Origin: Acidobacteriota bacterium
GTDB lineage: Bacteria; Acidobacteriota; Terriglobia; Bryobacterales; UBA6623
Direction: 5' to 3'
Length of the DNA stretch: 64,000 bases
Assembly: GCA_027592785.1 (NCBI GenBank)
Contig: JAQCLD010000008.1
Location: 1-64,000 of the forward strand
A program made the translations under genes and the position numbers. Shown here in pieces: positions 9,940-17,994 of the stretch. The notes below the pieces were generated by a model that searched no databases, had not been told where the DNA came from, and saw only the letters and a program-made list of their open reading frames with translations. Numbering within the stretch: the first letter of the stretch is position 1; each line of letters starts with the position of its first letter.

Positions 9940-11685
9940 CTACTGCGCCGGATCCGTCGGAGCCTCAGTCCCGCCATCGTCGTCGGCGGGCGGCTCGGTG
10001 GGGGTCTCTTTCTCCTTGACAGTAAAAGTTGCGGAGCCGCTCGTCTGTAAATCTCCCACTTTGACGCGGATTCGATAACCTTTTGCCGCTGTGTCGTCGC
10101 CGACGGTTAGAGTGGCGGTGATTTGCGTATCGCTGTCGACCTTGTCGACTTTTCCGGCGAGCCCGCTATCGACATCCAGAGTGGCCCCTTCTTTGAAGCC
10201 CGTGCCCTTGATCTTGACCGCCACGTCGCCGGCTCCTTGCACAGCATCTGCCGGGGTCAATTCCGCAGCGATGGTGGGCGGCGTGCGATTGTAGCTGACC
10301 GTCGTCGTATGTTTCGTCTCGTTTGCATCTCGCGTGACCGTAAAGGTCAAGTCCGTGTTGGGAGGAATCGGCGAAGTGGATTTGAGGGTAAAGTTGATCC
10401 GCGTATTCGTTGTTTCGCCGACGGCCTCGACGGTCACCCCGTCCGGCCCTGAAACAGTTAGTTCAGAGCCTTCGAGGAACCGTCCAACAACCCAGCCGTC
10501 GACTTGCGGCGCCGGCTTCTCCCAGTCGGCGGCAGTCGCCTTCAGGACGACTTCGCTAATCATGGGCGGAACGTCATCCAACTCGGTAATGAAGTGGCCG
10601 CTAACCTTTGCATGCATAGGCAAAAAATTTTGCATGCCTCTGTAAGGATCAGTCCGAAACGCTTTCGCCCGGTACTTGCTCATCAGCATCGATTGCGGCA
10701 CAAAACCGACCATCACCCGTGCATACTCGTCCGGGATAATGGTGTTCGCTGCATAAGCGTTGTCATTCAGGCGATTGAGTTGGTTGAGAGTGTGGTCCGG
10801 TATGGCGCCCTTAAGGGCCGTGACGATCGGTCCGTTAAATGCGGCGACGCCGATGCCCCACGAAGTGCTCACCGGGTTGGCTACTCCGACAACCGCCCCG
10901 GCGATTGCGCCCGTGGCCTCAAGAGCGCGCATGAATACGTTCCGTGGGTGCTGGCTCTGACCTTGCTCCGCAACGCCGCGCAGCAGCGCCAAGTCGATGG
11001 AATGGTACTCGAGGCAAGTGCCGTTATTAGTTATCCCACAATTCTGGAGAGCAATTATCCGCTCTTGCAGTTCGTCCGCTGTCGCCTGAGCGTCCAGCTC
11101 CTCACCGTCCCGCAACGGCCCTGGGATTCGAGGTATCCGCAGATTGAGGCTATGGATCAGAAAGTCAAAATCTTCGCTGTTGTTGCCTACCGTGACCTGA
11201 AACGCGACAAAGCGGCGCGAGATCCGGCGCCCAAACGTATCTTTGACGGTTTCCGGGTCAATGACGGCAACGTTCACCTCGATATTTTTGAGGTCCTTGT
11301 CGCCCATTGAGGCGGAGCCGCCGAGCAGCATTCTCAGCACGTCGTAGCGCGCCCGCCCCGCACACCCTGCTTGCGGAGCCTTTCCTCCCAGAACCAAACT
11401 GTCGAAACACACCTCAATCTCCGTGGGGTTGGCGGCTAATGGCTCGGCATAGTACAGGCGAAGTTGCTGGAGGCTCCCGAACGGAGCCTCCACGCTGCCT
11501 ATTGCAATAGGAGTCCCGGAACTCTTGATATGAACCGCGCTAGCCGCCGGAGGTGTGACGTTTTCGTCGAACACAACCTCCAAGTATTCCCTATTCGCAG
11601 TCGGGAGAATCTCCCCCAGGGTGGCGCTCCAACCGATCGCTGACAGCGAAACAAGAAGACCGAGAATCGCTAGTAGCCGATTCAT
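9940..11685 (-). CDS. Secreted protein of unknown function with Ig/IPT-like C-terminal domains
   Basis: Signal peptide MNRLLAILGLLVSLSAIGWS; repeated beta-sandwich-like segments (PPTIAAELTPADAVQGAGDVAVKIKGTGFKEGATLDV...); ATGA overlap with upstream ORF. Confidence 0.65.
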   Translation of the reverse strand: MNRLLAILGLLVSLSAIGWSATLGEILPTANREYLEVVFDENVTPPAASAVHIKSSGTPIAIGSVEAPFGSLQQLRLYYAEPLAANPTEIEVCFDSLVLGGKAPQAGCAGRARYDVLRMLLGGSASMGDKDLKNIEVNVAVIDPETVKDTFGRRISRRFVAFQVTVGNNSEDFDFLIHSLNLRIPRIPGPLRDGEELDAQATADELQERIIALQNCGITNNGTCLEYHSIDLALLRGVAEQGQSQHPRNVFMRALEATGAIAGAVVGVANPVSTSWGIGVAAFNGPIVTALKGAIPDHTLNQLNRLNDNAYAANTIIPDEYARVMVGFVPQSMLMSKYRAKAFRTDPYRGMQNFLPMHAKVSGHFITELDDVPPMISEVVLKATAADWEKPAPQVDGWVVGRFLEGSELTVSGPDGVTVEAVGETTNTRINFTLKSTSPIPPNTDLTFTVTRDANETKHTTTVSYNRTPPTIAAELTPADAVQGAGDVAVKIKGTGFKEGATLDVDSGLAGKVDKVDSDTQITATLTVGDDTAAKGYRIRVKVGDLQTSGSATFTVKEKETPTEPPADDDGGTEAPTDPAQ

Positions 11686-11924
11686 CGTTGTGCTTCCCGC
11701 TGCGCGAGCAGCGCGACGTGGACCAACGTGGCGACCAGGCGGATCTTGACGTTGGCGTCGACGGGAATACCGTTCTGAATCTGCGTTGCAATTTGAGGCA
11801 GAAGGAACGCCAGCAGATTCTTGAATGCCGGGATCAGGTCATTCGTGATGCCGACTTGTGTGTCGTCGAAGGTTAGGTCGAATAGATTCGGCGGCGTGAC
11901 CGAAGGAGCCGGCGTCAAATGCAC
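11682..11924 (-). CDS. Hypothetical protein, 80 aa
   Basis: GTG start; overlaps upstream ORF by 10 nt and downstream gene by ATGA. Confidence 0.5.
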   Translation of the reverse strand: MHLTPAPSVTPPNLFDLTFDDTQVGITNDLIPAFKNLLAFLLPQIATQIQNGIPVDANVKIRLVATLVHVALLAQREAQR

Positions 11925-12064
11925 CGTGATTGGGTGCTAATCGTCGCGATGGCCGTAGCCACCTCCAAGCGGCCGTCCTGAGCCACCCGTTTTTGCTCCA
12001 AAGCCTGAATGCTCGCTTCGAGTAAGCGATCTCCGGGGCTGGGTTTGGCGCTCGATTTTGCCAT
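11915..12064 (-). CDS. Hypothetical protein, 49 aa
   Basis: MAKSSAKPSPGDRLLEASIQALEQKRVAQDGRLEVATAIATISTQSRCI; gaggag Shine-Dalgarno upstream of ATG. Confidence 0.5.
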   Translation of the reverse strand: MAKSSAKPSPGDRLLEASIQALEQKRVAQDGRLEVATAIATISTQSRCI

Positions 12065-12288
12065 AATTATCTCCTCGGGGTGAAATCCCAACCAACATGG
12101 GAAAGCATACAGCATGCGATTTTGAAATCAAGCGATTTATTTCAGAAGTGTCTTTTAAGTGGAACAGAAGCCCCGCTTGGATGTGGTGCAGCCGAGCAAC
12201 CGCCATCCATGCTGGAGGCCCATAACGTCGATAACGCATGCCTTTGCGGCAGCGAAGAAAAGGGACTCGATTACGATCAGTTCAGCGA

Positions 12289-13599
12289 TTACGGGCTGCT
12301 GCGCAAGCCTACGCCGTAGTACTGAAAACCTGCCTTGGCCATGGTCTTTGGGTCGTAGAGGTTCCGTCCATCGAAAACGACGGCGTTCTTGAGTTTGCGC
12401 TTGAGGTAGTCCAGGTCCGGCGTGCGGAACTCATTCCATTCAGTGAGGATGGCTAGCGCGTCAGCGCCGTCCGCGGCTTCATAGCGGTCCGGGCAATAAA
12501 CGATACGGTCTTCGTAGATGGCCCTGACATTCTCTTCGGCAACCGGGTCGTTCACCCGGATCATGCCGCCGGCCGCCAGAATCTGGTTGACGAAAACTAA
12601 GGCCGGCGCCTCGCGGATATCGTCCGTCTTGGGCTTGAACGACAAGCCCCAAACTCCGATCGTCTTCCCTTCGAGCTTGCCGTCGAAGTAGCTGTGCACC
12701 TTGCGAAACAAAGTCTCTTTCTGTGCGTCGTTGACCGCGTCGACGCTGCGCAGAATGCGCGGCTCCATGCCGTAGGCTTCGGCCAACGAGGCCAGGGCCC
12801 GAACGTCTTTCGGGAAGCAGGACCCCCCATAACCGACTCCCGGAAACAGAAACTGGAAACCGATGCGAGCGTCGAATCCAATGCCCCGGCGGACTTCGTT
12901 GATGTCTGCGCCTACCAACTCGGAAAGGTTCGCCATCTCGTTGATGAAACTAATTTTGGTCGCCAGCATGCAGTTGGCAACGTACTTGGTCATCTCCGCG
13001 CTCTCGGTATCCATCGCCAAGAAAGGATGTTCGGTCCGCAGGAACGGCCGATAGAGTTCGCGCAATACGTCGATTACGTCTTCGCTGTCGGCGCCGACCA
13101 CGATGCGGTCCGGCTTGGTGAAGTCGTCGATCGCCGCCCCTTCTTTCAAAAACTCCGGGTTCGACGCCGTGGGCACGTCGCGGCCGGCGGCCTCCTTGAG
13201 CCAGGCGGCGACTTTCCGATTGGTGCCGACCGGAACGGTGCTCTTGACGACGACGATGGCGTCCTTCGGCAGATGCGGCCCCATGGTCAGGCAGCAGTCC
13301 CGCACGTAGTCCAGATTTGCCGATCCGTCTTCACGCTGCGGCGTACCGACGCAGATGAATACGCAGTCGGCATTGGAGACGGCCTTCGCCGGATCGTCAA
13401 TGAAGCGCAAACGTCCAGCGCGAGTATTGTTCTTGATTAACTCGCTCAGACCCGGCTCATAAATCGGAACATCGCCGTTCCGCAGCCGAGCGACTTTGTT
13501 CGGGTCGTTATCCAGGCAAGTGACGTCGTTTCCTGAGTCCGCCAGGCAGGCGCCGGTGACCAGACCGACATAACCCGCGCCGATGATGCTGATATTCAC
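12289..13599 (-). CDS. ugd: UDP-glucose 6-dehydrogenase
   Basis: [79 protein letters not shown]. Confidence 0.95.
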   Translation of the reverse strand: MNISIIGAGYVGLVTGACLADSGNDVTCLDNDPNKVARLRNGDVPIYEPGLSELIKNNTRAGRLRFIDDPAKAVSNADCVFICVGTPQREDGSANLDYVRDCCLTMGPHLPKDAIVVVKSTVPVGTNRKVAAWLKEAAGRDVPTASNPEFLKEGAAIDDFTKPDRIVVGADSEDVIDVLRELYRPFLRTEHPFLAMDTESAEMTKYVANCMLATKISFINEMANLSELVGADINEVRRGIGFDARIGFQFLFPGVGYGGSCFPKDVRALASLAEAYGMEPRILRSVDAVNDAQKETLFRKVHSYFDGKLEGKTIGVWGLSFKPKTDDIREAPALVFVNQILAAGGMIRVNDPVAEENVRAIYEDRIVYCPDRYEAADGADALAILTEWNEFRTPDLDYLKRKLKNAVVFDGRNLYDPKTMAKAGFQYYGVGLRSSP

Positions 13600-13707
13600 G
13601 CTCTATCTATCTCCAAATCTTCACTCTGGCCCTAATCGTCGCCCGCCGGGGAGGCCCTCGGGCATCGGGCAAGCACCGCGCCGAGCGGTTCGATTCACCC
13701 TAGGCTC

Positions 13708-14154
13708 ATGGTACGATACGCCTTTGTTTCCACACCGATCCCCGTGAAACGCGCAAGCGACATTCTAGCTACCGTCTACCGCCAGGGCGGCGACCCGAAA
13801 GAAGCCGATCGGGACCTGATTTTCTGCTATTGGAAACAAGCTGCGGGCGGCCGTTTGGCGCAAGTGAGCCGCCCGATTCACTTCACTGGCAGTTTGCTCG
13901 TCGTCGAAGTCGATTCGCCCGAATGGATTGTCGCGCTGGAAGCCGTCAGGAAGCGAATCCATGCGAAGTTGAATGCGGCGATCGGCTCGAAAGCCGTAGG
14001 CCGTATCATGTTTCGCGCCGCATCGACGCTGCGCAAGCCCGCGGCGAGGGCCGAGACGGCGGACCCATCCTTGCAGATGGCTGACGGGGTTCGCGACCCT
14101 CAACTCAGGCGCCTATATTTGGCTTCGAAACGCACAGCCGAGAAGGGCCGCTGA
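13708..14154 (+). CDS. DUF721 domain protein (DciA-like)
   Basis: VKRASDILATVYRQ...IFCYWKQAAGGRLAQVSRPIHFTGSLLVVEVDSPEWIVALEAVRKRIHAKLNAAIG. Confidence 0.7.
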   Translation: MVRYAFVSTPIPVKRASDILATVYRQGGDPKEADRDLIFCYWKQAAGGRLAQVSRPIHFTGSLLVVEVDSPEWIVALEAVRKRIHAKLNAAIGSKAVGRIMFRAASTLRKPAARAETADPSLQMADGVRDPQLRRLYLASKRTAEKGR

Positions 14155-14161
14155 ATTCACC

Positions 14162-14461
14162 GTGAAAATTACCGAGAAAGAAGTTCGCAACATCGCCGAA
14201 TTGGCGCATCTGAACCTAAGCGACGAGGAGATCGTCGCCTACCAGGCAAATCTCGAAGAGATCCTCAGCTACGTCGACAAGCTCAACGAACTGCCCACGG
14301 ACGACATCGAGCCTATGGCCCAGGTGCTGTTCGAAGGGGCCGAGCAAGAAGGGCTCCGCGACGACGTTCTGGAGACGAGCATACCCGTCGATAAAGCCCT
14401 CTCAAACGCGCCGCTCTCGGGGGCAGGGCAGTTCAAAGTGCCGCGGGTCTTGGAGCGTTAG
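14162..14461 (+). CDS. gatC: Asp-tRNA(Asn)/Glu-tRNA(Gln) amidotransferase subunit C
   Basis: MKITEKEVRNIAELAHLNLSDEEIVAYQANLEEILSYVDKLNELPTDDIEPMAQVL; GTG start. Confidence 0.92.
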   Translation: MKITEKEVRNIAELAHLNLSDEEIVAYQANLEEILSYVDKLNELPTDDIEPMAQVLFEGAEQEGLRDDVLETSIPVDKALSNAPLSGAGQFKVPRVLER

Positions 14462-14463
14462 CC

Positions 14464-15903
14464 ATGGCCGTCGACAACTACAGCTCGCTGACCGTTGATG
14501 CGATTCAGCAAGGCCTGCGCTCTAAGGCTTTCTCCGCCGTGGAGATCGCCCAAGAGGCGCAGCGTTTCTGCGAAGCCGAGAATCCCACGTACGGCGCCTT
14601 TTTGAGCTTCTGTGCCGCCCGCGCCCTCAACGCCGCGGAAGCGGTCGATAAGAAACTCGCCGACGGCGAAGATCCAGGCGCGCTGGCTGGCGTTCCGATC
14701 GCGATCAAGGACGTCATCTTGGTCGAGGGCGAGAAGAACACTTGCGCCTCCAAGATCCTCGAAAACTTCGTCGCGCCTTACACTGCGACGGCGGTGCAGA
14801 GAATCGAACAGGCCGGCGCGCTGGTCATCGGCAAGGCCAACTGCGACGAGTTCGCCATGGGTTCGTCGAATGAGAACTCGGCCTACTACCCGGTCAAGAA
14901 CCCCGCTGCGCCCGATCGGGTGCCCGGCGGTTCGTCGGGCGGCTCGGCGGCGGCAGTCGCGGCGGGCATGGCCCCGCTGGCGTTGGGTTCCGAGACCGGC
15001 GGATCGATCCGCCAGCCAGCCTCGTTTTGCGGCGTGGTCGGCGTGCTGCCGACTTACGGACGCGTCTCCCGCTACGGGCTGTCGGCGTTCGCCAGCTCGC
15101 TCGATCACATCGGGCCGTTCTCGAGGAACGTCAAAGATTCGGCTCGCCTGTTGGGCGTGATGGCCGGCAAGGATCCGCGAGACTCGACATCGGCGGGCGC
15201 TGCGGTAGCCGATTACGTCGCTGGCCTCGACGGCAACGTGAAGGGCATGAAGCTCGGCGTGCCCAAAGAATACTTTGCCGCCGGTCTCGACCCTGAAGTG
15301 AAGACCCGCGTCGAGGAAGCGATCGCGGCGCTCGAAAAACTCGGCTGCGAGATGGTCGACATCAGCCTGCCGCACACCGAGTACGCGGTGGCTACCTACT
15401 ATCTGATCTGCACGGCGGAAGCGAGCGCTAACCTGGCGCGCTACGACGGCGTGCGCTACACGATGCGCTCGAAGAACGCCGAGACGCTGAGCGAAATGTA
15501 CCGCAACACGCGCCACGAAGGCTTCGGCAAAGAAGTCACCCGGCGCATCATCCTCGGCACCTACGTATTGAGCTCGGGCTACTACGAGGCCTACTACCGC
15601 AAGGCCCAAAAAGTCCGGCGGTTGATCTATCAAGACTTCAAGAACGCCTTCGCCAAGGTCGATGCCATCGTAACGCCGGTGTCGCCCTCGCCGGCTTTTC
15701 CGCTGGGCGCCAAAACCTCCGATCCATTGGAGATGTACCTGTCCGACATCTACACCATCACCTCCTGCCTCGCCGGCAACTGCGGCATCAGCGTACCCTG
15801 CGGCGCGACCTCCGAAGGCCTGCCCGTCGGTCTGCAAATTCTCGCTGATCACTTCGCCGAAGACAAAATGTTCCGCCTCGCCGACGCCTACGAGAACCGC
15901 TAG
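14464..15903 (+). CDS. gatA: Asp-tRNA(Asn)/Glu-tRNA(Gln) amidotransferase subunit A
   Basis: Amidase signature [53 protein letters not shown]. Confidence 0.95.
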   Translation: MAVDNYSSLTVDAIQQGLRSKAFSAVEIAQEAQRFCEAENPTYGAFLSFCAARALNAAEAVDKKLADGEDPGALAGVPIAIKDVILVEGEKNTCASKILENFVAPYTATAVQRIEQAGALVIGKANCDEFAMGSSNENSAYYPVKNPAAPDRVPGGSSGGSAAAVAAGMAPLALGSETGGSIRQPASFCGVVGVLPTYGRVSRYGLSAFASSLDHIGPFSRNVKDSARLLGVMAGKDPRDSTSAGAAVADYVAGLDGNVKGMKLGVPKEYFAAGLDPEVKTRVEEAIAALEKLGCEMVDISLPHTEYAVATYYLICTAEASANLARYDGVRYTMRSKNAETLSEMYRNTRHEGFGKEVTRRIILGTYVLSSGYYEAYYRKAQKVRRLIYQDFKNAFAKVDAIVTPVSPSPAFPLGAKTSDPLEMYLSDIYTITSCLAGNCGISVPCGATSEGLPVGLQILADHFAEDKMFRLADAYENR

Positions 15904-16256
15904 CGCGGCGCCTGGCCGGCCTTCGCCGGGTGTGGCCCTGCGGGGGAGCGAGGTTCGGTATTGGGGCGGACAAGACTCGCCAAACATTCGGCCATTGCTG
16001 GCCGTGTGCGTCCTGTAGGCGGTCGTGCGGCGGTACGTTTTGGCCGCCGGTGTCCGCGAGAGGGCCGCGAATGTCCGCTGATGTCCGCTTGGGTCCGGAG
16101 TGCGATGGGGCTATGTTGTTGAGGACATGGGGCGTACTGGTATTCGACGTGTTGTCGGCGGACATTTTGCGGTTGGTCCGGCGTTAGGGCCCGACGCTTA
16201 CGTGTCTGGGCTCAAGTCGCTGGGCGGCGCGAGGGCGGCTGATCTGAAGGCCAACG

Positions 16257-16290
16257 CCCAAAGGGCTCCTCAGATGAGGAGCCCTTTGGG
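16257..16290. terminator. Perfect 15-bp stem / 4-nt loop hairpin
   Basis: CCCAAAGGGCTCCTC-AGAT-GAGGAGCCCTTTGGG; terminator or structured RNA; second hairpin gattccc...gggaatc at 16301-16323. Confidence 0.6.
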
Positions 16291-16507
16291 ACGAAGGTTG
16301 GATTCCCATCCAAGCGGGGAATCGGAGATGTCTTGGGGTCGACCCTAGTGTCTGTATCGCTCTTACGCTGCGGCTCGTCTGGCCCTGACCGCGTGCCCGA
16401 GACCCTGCTCCCACTGCAGTGGAGCCCCTGGCCGTATCTCGCCTAGCCAGGGATCTTCTGCATTTATGTATAGCACCCCGTGTCAAGCGCGCCGCCCTGG
16501 CGGGCGG

Positions 16508-16536
16508 GATCGCTCCCTCACAGTCGCGGCTCAGAA
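16508..16536 (+). repeat. REP family 2 copy A
   Basis: gatcgctccctcacagtcgcggctcagaa. Confidence 0.8.
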
Positions 16537-16751
16537 GCGCTTGGTGGTGCGGATTGAGGTTGGGGGAGGCTACACCTGGCTTGCTACCTTCATGGCCGTT
16601 TCCGCTGTTTTCACGAGAAGTGTTGACGCGAACAGTTGAGGCTGACCTGGGTTCCTCCGAGAATGAGCTACTTTGCCCGGCACGTCGTGCGTGGAGGCGG
16701 AAGTTTCTTGAACGAGGAGAGACATGAAGATTCTTGCGAAACGGTTGATGA

Positions 16752-16826
16752 GCGCTGGTAGACGACGGCAAGCTCGCTGGCGTCACGACGCTGGTCGCAC
16801 GGCACGGCAAGGTTGATTCGCAATTC
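16752..16826 (+). pseudogene. Remnant of serine hydrolase (beta-lactamase-like) N-terminal region
   Basis: ALVDDGKLAGVTTLVARHGKVDSQ in one frame, cut off at REP copy B; no start or remainder. Confidence 0.45.
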
Positions 16827-16855
16827 TTCCGAGCCGCGACCGTGAGGGAGCGGTC
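16827..16855 (-). repeat. REP family 2 copy B (inverted)
   Basis: ttccgagccgcgaccgtgagggagcggtc. Confidence 0.85.
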
Positions 16856-16937
16856 TAGGACGTCGACACCAAGCGACATTCGTAGGCGTTTGGAACGCGC
16901 AGCGAGGGCGGAGAGGGGAGCGGCCGAAAGCGGTGAG

Positions 16938-16966
16938 GACCGCTCCCTCACGGTCGCGGCTCAGAA
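16938..16966 (+). repeat. REP family 2 copy C
   Basis: gaccgctccctcacggtcgcggctcagaa; forms a REPIN-like inverted pair with copy B. Confidence 0.85.
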
Positions 16967-16991
16967 GGGTCGTGGTTGTCCGTTCGGAAGT

Positions 16992-17502
16992 TTAGGGGCG
17001 GTCGCGGTCGGGGAAGGCGTCGTAGCAGGCCATGGGCTTGCCTTGGCCGTGAAGGACGTAGGAGACGGCTTGGGCTGACCTGCTCGGGGTTCCAGAGCCA
17101 GCGGGTGGTTCCGTGGCGGGACCAGCGCTTGGTTCGGGACGGGGGCTCGGTGTGCTTGAGCGCCCGCGTGGCGTAGGCCTTGAATGTGGTCATCATGACT
17201 TCGGGCTGCTGCTTGGCGGCGACGACGATGTGCACGTGATTGCTGCGGACGTGGACGGCGTACAGGGGCCAGCTTCTGCAGGTGCAGACCTCTTGCATGG
17301 CGCGAAGAGTTCGCGCACGTGCCTCTGGGTTGAGGCGATAAGGCGGCTCGCTCATCAGGCGGGATTCGGCTCTTGCACGGCGCATGTCCTCGGGAACGTG
17401 TCGCCCTTTGGGCACGTTGTGGTCGCGATCGACGGTAGCTTTGTCCTCGCCGTGTAGACGAGCCCCATAGCAGGAGAACGTGATTAGGTAGGCCAACGGC
17501 AT
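16992..17502 (-). pseudogene. REP-associated tyrosine transposase RAYT2, frameshifted
   Basis: MPLAYLITFSCYGARLHG, HVRSNHVHIVV, RWSRHGTTRWLWNPEQVS then +1 nt in a CCC run (plus-strand ggg 17072-17074); the other frame gives AVSYVLHGQGKPMACYDAFPDRDRP*. Confidence 0.8.
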
Positions 17503-17533
17503 GGCGACCCATGCATTGTAGGTTGGCCGTGAG

Positions 17534-17562
17534 GACCGCTCCCTCACGGTCGCGGCTCGGAA
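17534..17562 (+). repeat. REP family 2 copy D
   Basis: gaccgctccctcacggtcgcggctcggaa, between RAYT2 start and cbiX-like start. Confidence 0.85.
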
Positions 17563-17571
17563 GCTAGACTG

Positions 17572-17946
17572 GTGGTTGTGGATGCGCTGATCGTTTTTGC
17601 CCATGGTTCGCGGCGCGCTGAGGCCAATGAGGCCGTCGAGCGCGTGGCTGCGATTGCTGCTGAGAAGGGCGGGTTTGCGGTGTGGCGGGCGGCTTTTTTG
17701 GAGCTGGCGGAGCCGACGCTGACAACCACAGTGAAGGCCCTGGCTACTGAGGGTGTGACGCGCATCGTCGTCGCGCCCTACTTCCTGGTGATGGGCATTC
17801 ATTTGACGCAAGACTTGCCTCGGCTAATGGCAGAAGCGCAGAAGGAAACTCCTGGCGTCGAGCTGGTTTCCACGCCGCCGCTAGACGGCCATCCAGCGCT
17901 GGCGGACATACTGTCCGAGCGGGCGCGAACGGCAATCGCCGAGTGA
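17572..17946 (+). CDS. CbiX/SirB-like sirohydrochlorin chelatase family protein
   Basis: DALIVFAHGSRRAEANEAVERVA...RIVVAPYFLVMGIHLTQDLPRLM. Confidence 0.8.
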   Translation: MVVDALIVFAHGSRRAEANEAVERVAAIAAEKGGFAVWRAAFLELAEPTLTTTVKALATEGVTRIVVAPYFLVMGIHLTQDLPRLMAEAQKETPGVELVSTPPLDGHPALADILSERARTAIAE

Positions 17947-17994
17947 TCCTCGACGCGAGGGCTCGATTTTTCCAACAATAGGCGTAGAGGTCTC

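Noticed and set aside
14458-15987. 509-aa minus-strand ORF
   Set aside because: Antisense to the clear gatA gene; composition-driven long ORF in GC-rich DNA with no family motifs.
16184-16951. 255-aa minus-strand ORF in the REP island
   Set aside because: Translation of REP copies and hairpin sequence (LLSRDCEGAIPP..., ...QRAPHLRSPLG); no coherent protein.
16508-17562. Possible CRISPR array
   Set aside because: Four copies with mixed orientation and irregular spacing, flanking a RAYT; fits REP elements, not CRISPR.
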